Below are positions 1 to 5,468 of a stretch of DNA of 43,460 nt, one piece after another. The notes under the pieces were generated by a model, which had not been told where the DNA came from, did not search any database, and worked only from the letters and a program-made list of their open reading frames with translations. The position numbers and the translations under genes were made by a program. Numbering within the stretch: position 1 is the stretch's first letter; every line of letters starts with the position of its first letter. The stretch comes from JANPIX01 sp031425195 (lineage in GTDB: Bacteria; Pseudomonadota; Alphaproteobacteria; Rhodobacterales; Rhodobacteraceae). The stretch is from the NCBI GenBank assembly GCA_031425195.1, contig JANPIX010000003.1, positions 1 to 43,460 of the forward strand. Reading direction: 5' to 3'.

Positions 1-105
1 CGCCATGTTCGCCTTCAGCGCGGCCTTCAGCCGATCTGCGCGCTGCTCCGCCTTTTTGGGCGCTGCCTTGTCTGGCGTGGAAGGGTTTCGGGACGTATCG
101 GTCAT
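1..105 (-). CDS. small host protein, N-terminal part only
   Basis: The first 35 codons of a chromosomal gene that runs off the left edge. The start codon lies at 105 on the minus strand, with a GGAAGG ribosome-binding site just upstream. The visible part is Lys/Ala/Arg-rich, starts MTDTSRNPSTPDKAAPKKAE and has no membrane segment. It resembles short basic conserved proteins of Rhodobacterales, but I cannot name it. It lies outside the prophage. Confidence 0.6.
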   Translation of the reverse strand, partial: MTDTSRNPSTPDKAAPKKAEQRADRLKAALKANMA

Positions 106-208
106 GCGACCTTCCATAACGCAGGTGTCACCGATGGTCCAGATTGCGCTTGCGCGACCACCCGATTGCGTCTAATCGGCTAACCGGGGTCGTTCGCGTC
201 ACCCCCAT

Positions 209-283
209 GCTGTGGTAGCTCAGTGGTAGAGCACACCCTTGGTAAGGGTGAGGTCGAGAGTTCAATCCTCTCTCACAGCACCA
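209..283 (+). tRNA. tRNA-Thr (anticodon GGT)
   Basis: A full cloverleaf can be drawn. The acceptor stem pairs GCTGTGG with TCACAGC, the discriminator base is A280, and CCA is encoded at 281-283. The anticodon stem CACCC/GGGTG encloses the loop TTGGTAA, with anticodon GGT at 241-243, which reads the Thr codon ACC. Its 3' part from 236 onward is the left att core, so the prophage restores the tRNA 3' end on integration and the gene should stay functional. Confidence 0.95.
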
Positions 284-284
284 T
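236..284 (+). other. attL: attL core (left copy of 49-bp att repeat)
   Basis: This stretch is identical to 43320-43368 over 49 bases. It covers the anticodon arm, variable loop, T arm, acceptor 3' strand and CCA of the tRNA-Thr gene plus one base. The two copies bound a 43,084-bp unit with an integrase at its right end, which is the classical picture of tRNA-targeted integration by a tyrosine recombinase. The crossover point inside the repeat cannot be told from sequence. Confidence 0.95.
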
Positions 285-623
285 AAAACCCAAAACTTTC
301 AACACCTTAGGCCTAATGCTCTTCGCGCCAAAAGCGTCCAATGCAGAAACTTACGTGAACAAACCGGCACGTTTCTGACACGATCCGTACAAATCCGGTA
401 CACGGGTGTTCGCGGCCTGTTCTCAAGATGTGCGTTCGTCGTCCACGTGACAATGTCGCTCGAGCGGGTGGATTTGGGGCTCGCGGTCGTGGCAATGAGC
501 GGCATTTTGTTCGAAGTTCGCCACGTTTATGCCGTTTTTAGATAAGAAATTGGAACCTAATCGGATAAGATGTGTTTCAATCGCGCGGACCAACAGCGCC
601 ACAAAAAGCCAGGGGAGTTGATC
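285..623. other. gene-free left-end segment between attL and the Fic module
   Basis: I see no convincing gene in these 339 bases; short open frames on the minus strand lack ribosome-binding sites and protein-like composition. The stretch holds a candidate integrase arm site (382-402), several ACGT-containing words near 352, 369, 446 and 521, and the leader of the antitoxin-like gene, whose ribosome-binding site GGGGAG lies at about 612-617. The right part is AT-rich (536-570) and could carry the promoter of the Fic module, but no clear -35/-10 pair stands out. Confidence 0.5.
382..402 (+). repeat. candidate integrase arm-type site, left copy
   Basis: GATCCGTACA followed 5 bases later by GGTACA. 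The same arrangement occurs at 43237-43257 near the right att core, with 17 of 21 bases identical and the same orientation. Each copy contains GTACA twice, spaced 11 bp. It lies about 100 bp inside attL, a distance usual for arm sites. Assignment is by inference from position and repetition only. Confidence 0.35.
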
Positions 624-815
624 ATGCAGAACATCAAGTCAGATCCGACATTCATTCTGCGTCTAGAGGCGGCCGCGCGACGCGGTCCTACAGCCGCTGA
701 GCGACACCAGCAGAAGCTGTCGTTTATCGCAACATCTCTGAGCGACAGAAACACTGTTGTGACTACCGAACAGGTTGAGCTCGAGTTACAGCGACTTGTT
801 GGTACAGCGGCCTAG
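624..815 (+). CDS. small antitoxin-like protein upstream of Fic
   Basis: A 63-residue protein that starts at the ATG after a strong GGGGAG site (spacing 6-7), ending 14 bp before the fic start. A small gene directly before a Fic gene is the arrangement of class I Fic toxin/antitoxin pairs such as VbhA/VbhT, where the antitoxin helix places a Glu from an (S/T)xxxE(G/N) motif in the Fic active site. Here the C-terminal half (SFIATSLSDRN then TTEQVELELQRL) looks helical, but the canonical motif is absent. The antitoxin role is therefore inferred from context. Base composition is lower in G+C than the phage core, as for its partner. Confidence 0.6.
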   Translation: MQNIKSDPTFILRLEAAARRGPTAAERHQQKLSFIATSLSDRNTVVTTEQVELELQRLVGTAA

Positions 816-829
816 TTCGGGAATAGGCG

Positions 830-1471
830 TTGTATCTGTTTGAACTGTTTGCGACCGAGCAAGACAATAGATATCAGTCGCTGGCGATCACGAATAGTGA
901 ACGCCAGTTTGAATTCCTAGAAGCTGTTGTCGGTGCAGCACTGCAAAGCAACCATAATTTCTTGTCTCATGCGATCCTAAAGGCGCTTAACTTTCACGCT
1001 ATCGCATGTCTTCACCCGCATGCGGGTGAATATCGTCAATGTGAAGTTCAGGTCGTAGATGAACAGGGCGCGGTTGGTCTTACAGGCGTATCGTACTGGC
1101 GTGTACCATCAGCGATGGATCAATTTTTGAACGTCGTCAATAGTCGCTGGAATGATGCGGACCCCGTTTCATTGGCTGCTTTTGTTCTCTGGCAAATCTG
1201 CAGGATCCATCCCTTTGTTAACGGAAATGGGCGCACCGCGCGTGCGGCATGTTACTTTGTACTTTGCGTCAAAGCAGGTGGGCTCTTATCTGGAAAGAGC
1301 TTTGCGCCGGCACTTTTGAAGGCAAGGCCTGACTATCTGCCAGCGCTACGCGCCGCTGACGCAACCAACGACCTTTCTGCACTACATAAGTTGATCACTG
1401 AGCTTGTGGCTCAGCAGCTAGCATCAGGCGTAACCGAGGTTAACGAATCCGGGCTTGTTTCTCGCGAATAA
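830..1471 (+). CDS. Fic domain protein (putative AMP-transferase)
   Basis: A 213-residue Fic protein. Fic enzymes usually transfer AMP from ATP to hydroxyl side chains of target proteins. The complete active-site motif HPFVNGNGRTAR is at about residues 127-138, with catalytic His127. The preceding LHPHAGEYR segment at about 61-69 matches the usual strand/flap region. The start is a TTG, because an in-frame stop lies 6 bases upstream and no ATG precedes the conserved part. Near the C terminus, TEVNES almost matches the class III inhibitory motif TxxxE(G/N) but ends in Ser. The gene is AT-richer than the phage core (27 of 60 bases G/C in 901-960), which suggests a recently acquired cargo gene. 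It may serve in phage defence, lysogen maintenance or host modulation. Confidence 0.88.
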   Translation: MYLFELFATEQDNRYQSLAITNSERQFEFLEAVVGAALQSNHNFLSHAILKALNFHAIACLHPHAGEYRQCEVQVVDEQGAVGLTGVSYWRVPSAMDQFLNVVNSRWNDADPVSLAAFVLWQICRIHPFVNGNGRTARAACYFVLCVKAGGLLSGKSFAPALLKARPDYLPALRAADATNDLSALHKLITELVAQQLASGVTEVNESGLVSRE

Positions 1472-1486
1472 ACCGCCAGTGCGTCC

Positions 1487-1504
1487 AACCGCAGTGCCGG
1501 TTTT
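1487..1504 (+). terminator. weak terminator-like hairpin after fic
   Basis: AACCG (1487-1491) pairs with CGGTT (1498-1502) around a 6-base loop, and the T-run 1501-1504 follows. It lies between the convergent fic and DNA methylase genes. The stem is only 5 bp, so efficiency is uncertain. Confidence 0.35.
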
Positions 1505-1511
1505 CACCCTC

Positions 1512-2318
1512 TCACAGCAGCGTCACCCGCGCCTCTCGGTTTGACACGATCAACTCTTCTGCTTCGGTCGCCCCTGCCTTCGATATCGTGTACTTCAGGT
1601 TAACCTTCGCAACGTGAAACCGCCCGAACAGCGCGCGGCTGTCTTCGGTAGAGTTGATCGAAAGGATGAATGCACCATTGATCCCTGACAGCAGGTCAGC
1701 CATGCGCGTAAAGTCCGCGCGTGCAAACATGCCTTTGCCATAGTCGGCCTCGCCCCCGAAATACGGCGGATCAAGATAGAACAGGGTTTCCGGCGTGTCG
1801 TACCGCGCAATCACATCCGCCCAGTCCAACGCCTCGAACACCACGCCGTCCAGCCGGTCATGGGCGGATTGCAGCATCGGTTCGATGCGCGACAGGCTGA
1901 ACCGTGGGCCGTGCTGGGCCGCGACGCCGAACACACCGTTCACCTGCCCGCCAAAGGCCAGGCGCTCCAGGTACAGGAACCGTGCCGCCCGCTCAAGGTC
2001 GGTCAGGCCAGATGGTTCAGTGCCCCGCAACCGCTCGAAATCGCGGCGGCTCGTGATCTGGAACCGCATCACGTCGAGCAGCTGGGGATAGTGCCGCTGC
2101 AGAATGCGGAACAGGTTCACGATCTCGCCGTTCAGGTCGTTGGCCACTTCCAGCCGCGGCTTGAACCTGCGGCGAAGAAATACACCGCCCATGCCGACGA
2201 ACGGCTCGACATAGGTCATGTGGGGGATGGTTTCGATCCGCGCGATGATCGCCGGATACAAGGTGCGCTTGCCGCCCAACCAAGGGGCTACGGGCGCGGA
2301 TGCCGATACACGATCCAT
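1512..2318 (-). CDS. Dam-like (D12 class) adenine-specific DNA methyltransferase
   Basis: A 268-residue enzyme that should methylate adenine N6 in duplex DNA using S-adenosylmethionine. Visible motifs in order are PWLGGKR (N-terminal lysine/Gly motif of Dam/DpnM enzymes), VEPFVGMGGVF (SAM-binding motif I) and FYLDPPY (catalytic motif IV). I chose the ATG at 2318 because GGAAAG lies just upstream; a GTG at 2330 in the same frame would add four residues. There is no restriction enzyme next to it, so it is an orphan methylase. In phages such enzymes protect DNA from host restriction or adjust regulation. It follows the structural operon and could be read through from it. Confidence 0.88.
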   Translation of the reverse strand: MDRVSASAPVAPWLGGKRTLYPAIIARIETIPHMTYVEPFVGMGGVFLRRRFKPRLEVANDLNGEIVNLFRILQRHYPQLLDVMRFQITSRRDFERLRGTEPSGLTDLERAARFLYLERLAFGGQVNGVFGVAAQHGPRFSLSRIEPMLQSAHDRLDGVVFEALDWADVIARYDTPETLFYLDPPYFGGEADYGKGMFARADFTRMADLLSGINGAFILSINSTEDSRALFGRFHVAKVNLKYTISKAGATEAEELIVSNREARVTLL

Positions 2319-2409
2319 TAATCTTTCCACTTCAGTGTGACCCTGCCCGCAAGGGCAAGGCGACCTAAAAGTGACAGTCGGCGCGGCGAGCGTCCAAACT
2401 TGGCCGCGT

Positions 2410-2433
2410 GGCGAGGCGGGTGACCGCCTCGCC
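2410..2433 (-). terminator. perfect 10-bp hairpin at the end of the late operon
   Basis: GGCGAGGCGG (2410-2419) and CCGCCTCGCC (2424-2433) pair perfectly around a 4-base loop. It begins 2 bases after the stop codon of the last structural-region gene on the minus strand. No T-run follows, so it may act as a Rho-dependent end, an RNA-stabilising 3' hairpin, or a terminator of unusual form. Confidence 0.5.
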
Positions 2434-2435
2434 CC

Positions 2436-2900
2436 TTACAGGCTTTGCGTGACCAGTTGTTCCGCCTCGATCACTTCGGCGCTGCCGCTGACAGGCACCA
2501 CCGTGATCTGGATCGTCCATACACCGGCAGCGCGGATATTGGCGGCGAAGGTCATCTTGAAGGAATCAGCGCCTATCGCACTGATTGATGCGGACACCGG
2601 CGTGACGTCGAATGGCACGCGCGATGCCTTGGCGGTGATCGTGGCACCGGCCCAGTCGGGCGCGCCCACAGGCCGCTGGATCGTGGTCTCGCAGGCGACG
2701 CCCACGAACGCTTCTGCCAATACCAAAGCCATTTGCATTTCCCTTCCCGGCCAAAGAACCACCCGGCCCGGCCATTCCGCCACAGCACTGCGCTGCGGCC
2801 ATTCACCCATCACAGCGCGGATGGGCCATTCCCCCAGGACGGTCTCGGCCTGGACAGGGGGCGGTGCAACAGGTGCTACCGCGAAAAGTAAAAGCAGCAT
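2436..2900 (-). CDS. unrecognised phage protein with WP repeats
   Basis: A 154-residue protein, last gene of the leftward late run. The start has a G-rich site (AGGGGGGGGC) directly upstream. The first 18 residues, MLLLLFAVAPVAPPPVQA, look like a signal peptide or membrane anchor. They are followed by a block in which a Trp-Pro pair recurs four times at 9-11 residue intervals (GEWPIRAVM, GEWPQRSAV, AEWPGRV, LWPGRE). The rest (from about 55) is beta-rich with no clear motif. Its place behind the tail and lysis genes suggests a virion or host-surface accessory. No family is recognised. Confidence 0.6.
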   Translation of the reverse strand: MLLLLFAVAPVAPPPVQAETVLGEWPIRAVMGEWPQRSAVAEWPGRVVLWPGREMQMALVLAEAFVGVACETTIQRPVGAPDWAGATITAKASRVPFDVTPVSASISAIGADSFKMTFAANIRAAGVWTIQITVVPVSGSAEVIEAEQLVTQSL

Positions 2901-2940
2901 GCCCCCCCCTATGTTGCGACCTGCCCGGTAACGCCGGACA

Positions 2941-4062
2941 TCAGATGAAGGCCAGGTTCACTTTGATTTCACCCGCCGCCACGGCGGTCGCGTCGGTATC
3001 CCCTGCGGCCGCCGTGATCGACAGGCAGATTCCGGTGCCATAGCGCATGCCTTGCGGCCCAAAGTTCAATGAGACAACTGCGCCCGGCGGTATCGGGATC
3101 GTCATCGCCACGGCAGTCGTGCCCACTGTGATGGTAGTCGAGTTGTGCAGCTTCAGGAACCGGGTGGCAGCATTAGTGTTGCTGACGACCACCCCGAAGA
3201 TTGTGCCGGCCGATGCCTTGACGACCGTCCCGTTGGTTGATGCAGCCGAGTTGACGATGCTGGCCGTAGGTGTGGCAGGCGTGTTTGTCGTGGTGCCCCC
3301 GCTTGTCAGTGATCCGGACACGGTAACCGAACCCGAAACAGGCTGCGTGGCCGTCACCTGGGCCGCGGGGATAGGCTCGGTCGCATAGGGGGCCTGCTGG
3401 AAATTCCAGGTCGCCGTGCCGCTGGTATGGGCCGTTGCCCGTACCCGGATGTACTTGAACCCGTTGACGCTCAACTCCCAACCATAGGCGGGTGTGGATG
3501 CCAGAACGCCTGTCGCAAGTTCGATCGTGTTGGCATTGGTGCGGATCGCCTGAATCCCGAACCAGTTGCCATTCGACCCGTCAGTGCTGTCGATCGACGC
3601 CTCGAAGGTCACGTTGTGCCCGACAAGCGACGCTGCAACCATATGTACCACGATGTTGGACCCGCGCGAGCAGTTGCAAAAGACACTTTGCCCGTTCGCA
3701 GTAATGGCACCCGTCACAAGGGGATAAGTGCCAGGCTGGACCGCGACCTTCAGCCGCCCGGTTTCATCCGTGACAATAGCGGTGTAGTCACCGTCGGCGG
3801 CTGCTGGTGCGTCACTGTCCTGCCGGACTGCCAGCACGAACACGCCACGATCGCCGCTCGCAGCGGCACCATCCTCCAACTTGGTCGCAGCCGCCAGCGT
3901 GGCCAGATCCACCGAAGTGAACGGCAGCGGGTTCGCGGCGCTGGCATCGTTGGCGACACCATCTGCGCCCCAGGTCATCTTGACCCGCTGGAACTGCACG
4001 CCGCCGATATCGTCGGATGCCACGTTCGTGCCCGTGCCGGGCAATGTCACATTGTCAGCCAT
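2941..4062 (-). CDS. phage structural protein, probable tail or fibre accessory
   Basis: A 373-residue protein starting MADNVTLPGTGTNVASDDIG followed by VQFQRVKMTWGADG. This opening recurs in many phage-encoded proteins found near tail or lysis genes. The remainder is rich in Thr, Ser, Ala and Val with beta-sandwich-like spacing and no cysteine-rich or catalytic motif. The region at about 235-275 is low-complexity (Thr/Ser/Pro). Position downstream of the J-like tip protein fits a fibre, decoration or adhesion role. The exact role is unknown. Confidence 0.7.
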   Translation of the reverse strand: MADNVTLPGTGTNVASDDIGGVQFQRVKMTWGADGVANDASAANPLPFTSVDLATLAAATKLEDGAAASGDRGVFVLAVRQDSDAPAAADGDYTAIVTDETGRLKVAVQPGTYPLVTGAITANGQSVFCNCSRGSNIVVHMVAASLVGHNVTFEASIDSTDGSNGNWFGIQAIRTNANTIELATGVLASTPAYGWELSVNGFKYIRVRATAHTSGTATWNFQQAPYATEPIPAAQVTATQPVSGSVTVSGSLTSGGTTTNTPATPTASIVNSAASTNGTVVKASAGTIFGVVVSNTNAATRFLKLHNSTTITVGTTAVAMTIPIPPGAVVSLNFGPQGMRYGTGICLSITAAAGDTDATAVAAGEIKVNLAFI

Positions 4063-4100
4063 CAGGCCACCTCATCGGGTCAGGGGTCAAAGGGAAGGTC

Positions 4101-4120
4101 AGGCGGGCAACCACCCGCCT
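4101..4120 (-). terminator. hairpin downstream of the holin gene
   Basis: AGGCGGG (4101-4107) pairs with CCCGCCT (4114-4120) around a 6-base loop, 9 bp past the holin stop codon. A pyrimidine-rich but not T-only tract follows on the minus strand. It may be a partial terminator within the late operon. Confidence 0.35.
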
Positions 4121-4128
4121 GCGGTGGG

Positions 4129-4335
4129 TCAGCCCCGGTTCTTGGTGATATAGGCAGGCACGGCAAAGCCCAGGCTGCCCGCGATGGCCCAGATCACCGG
4201 CCCCCACACGGCCCCAAGGCTCGCGTCATAGGCGTTGAGCGCAGCAACTGCGCCGACGATGACCGCCGACCAGATCGCCCCGAACTGCCACTTGCGCGTG
4301 GGCTTCAGGGTGGGCTGTGATTTCAAATTGGACAT
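4129..4335 (-). CDS. putative holin (small two-helix membrane protein)
   Basis: A 68-residue protein with a good GGAAAG site 3 bases before its ATG. Two hydrophobic segments lie at about 19-35 and 44-63, with a short polar N terminus rich in Lys and a charged C terminus (YITKNRG). Size, topology and position directly after the endolysin gene are those of a holin, which would form membrane lesions that let the amidase reach the cell wall. A larger open frame in the same phase upstream overlaps the amidase and has no coding character. Confidence 0.72.
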   Translation of the reverse strand: MSNLKSQPTLKPTRKWQFGAIWSAVIVGAVAALNAYDASLGAVWGPVIWAIAGSLGFAVPAYITKNRG

Positions 4336-4346
4336 GGTCTTTCCTT

Positions 4347-5015
4347 TCAAAGATGCGCCGCGATCATCGCGCGCAGTTGGTCGCCCACGACGACAGGGTC
4401 GCCGGGGGCGGTCATCCCGGGCAGCCAGGTGATGTCCCATTTCTGCCGCTGCGCGATGCCCAGCGTTGGCTGCACTTCGGCATGGGTCAGCACCGTTTGG
4501 CGCGTCACCGCGATGCCATAGGTCCGGCACAACCCCGCCACGTCCCGCGCCATCGCATCGAGCTGCCGCGCGGTGATCGGATAGCCCCCGGCTACGAATG
4601 GCCGCTCTTGCGCGCCCGCCATCGCATCCAGCGATACCCCGATGGACCCGCTGTTGCAGTTCAGCGTGTGGGCGGCATACCGCCCCGGCACCAATTTTTT
4701 TCCGGCGTTCGCCTCGATCGGGTGTTCCCCGAAATACACGGTCCCGTCGCGGCCATACAGGCGGTGATAGCTGTCCGCCTCATGCTCGTTCACCCCGTCG
4801 GCACCTGCCGTCCAGTGCAGGATCACCCGGCGCATCGTCACCGGTTTCATCGTCGGCGCATCCACCGGCGTCGTCACCGGGGCAGGCACCCGTTCGGGCA
4901 ACAGCTTCTGACTGGCGGCGAGCGTAGCTGCGCCAAAGTCGCCATCGATCCGCCCGCTGTAAAGCCGCGCGCCGCGCAGGTTCAGCTGCCACTCTTCGAT
5001 AAAATGCTTGGCCAT
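4347..5015 (-). CDS. endolysin, N-acetylmuramoyl-L-alanine amidase (Amidase_2 type)
   Basis: A 222-residue lysis enzyme that should cleave the bond between N-acetylmuramic acid and L-alanine in peptidoglycan. Residues about 1-45 resemble a peptidoglycan-binding helix bundle (GRIDGDFGAATLAASQ). The catalytic domain starts at about 60, with zinc ligands visible as His67 (ILHWTAG), His178 (LTHAEV) and Asp194 in KWDIT. The start at 5015 is preferred: GGGGA lies 6 bases upstream, and any earlier in-frame start would run through the terminator hairpin at 5031-5053. It has no signal peptide, so export depends on a holin, probably the next gene. Confidence 0.93.
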   Translation of the reverse strand: MAKHFIEEWQLNLRGARLYSGRIDGDFGAATLAASQKLLPERVPAPVTTPVDAPTMKPVTMRRVILHWTAGADGVNEHEADSYHRLYGRDGTVYFGEHPIEANAGKKLVPGRYAAHTLNCNSGSIGVSLDAMAGAQERPFVAGGYPITARQLDAMARDVAGLCRTYGIAVTRQTVLTHAEVQPTLGIAQRQKWDITWLPGMTAPGDPVVVGDQLRAMIAAHL

Positions 5016-5030
5016 GGCCATTCCCCAATG

Positions 5031-5053
5031 AAAAACCCCGCCGAAGGGCGGGG
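5031..5053 (-). terminator. Rho-independent terminator before the amidase gene
   Basis: On the minus strand CCCCGCC, loop CTTC, GGCGGGG is followed by five T residues (plus-strand coordinates: T-run complement 5031-5035, stem 5036-5042 and 5047-5053). This is textbook intrinsic terminator form. It separates the putative spanin gene from the amidase gene inside the late operon, so it could lower lysis gene expression or require antitermination. Confidence 0.8.
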
Positions 5054-5100
5054 CTGTGTGTCGCGACAGAAGGATCATGCGTCACGCGGAGGATCCCCCT

Positions 5101-5439
5101 TCATTCAGTTCGGTTGCGCAAGATCGCCAAGACGTCACGCTGCCCCGCCTTCAATTCCGCAAGCGATTGCTGGAAGGACTCGAACCGCGCATCGTCCCGT
5201 GCGCTGTCCGTCTCGCCCTGCCGCACCCGCGTTTCCAGATCGCGAACTGTCACCTGCTGGGCAATGATCAGCCCCTTCAATTCGGCATTGCCCGCCTGCA
5301 GGTTGTTCAACCCGGCCTGTAGGTTCGCAATCGTGGTGGCCCCCCAGAACACCGCACAGACGATCCCCACAAAAACCCCCCAAAAGAGGTAGAAGTTTAT
5401 CTTCACTGTATTCCCCTCGCCCCGATCAATCATTGTCAT
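5101..5439 (-). CDS. membrane-anchored coiled-coil protein, putative inner spanin
   Basis: A 112-residue protein with one transmembrane segment (about 15-37, FYLFWGVFVGIVCAVFWG) followed by a heptad-patterned helix rich in Leu, Glu, Gln and Arg (about 40-108). This is the plan of inner spanins such as Rz, and the gene lies directly before the endolysin. No nested Rz1-like lipoprotein was recognised in the same stretch. Two starts are possible: the ATG at 5439, used here, and a GTG 11 codons later preceded by GAGGGG. It could also be a regulator of the holin. Confidence 0.65.
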   Translation of the reverse strand: MTMIDRGEGNTVKINFYLFWGVFVGIVCAVFWGATTIANLQAGLNNLQAGNAELKGLIIAQQVTVRDLETRVRQGETDSARDDARFESFQQSLAELKAGQRDVLAILRNRTE

Positions 5440-5468
5440 GTGCTTGCCTTTCCCTGTCGTTTCCCGCG

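Noticed and set aside
299..505. Leftward small frames between attL and the antitoxin gene
   Set aside because: No ribosome-binding site, and Arg/Thr-rich composition without pattern; they start or end in the att-proximal noncoding stretch.
4317..5267. Rightward frame of 316 codons across lysis genes
   Set aside because: Antisense to amidase and crosses a terminator hairpin; Arg/His-rich shadow.
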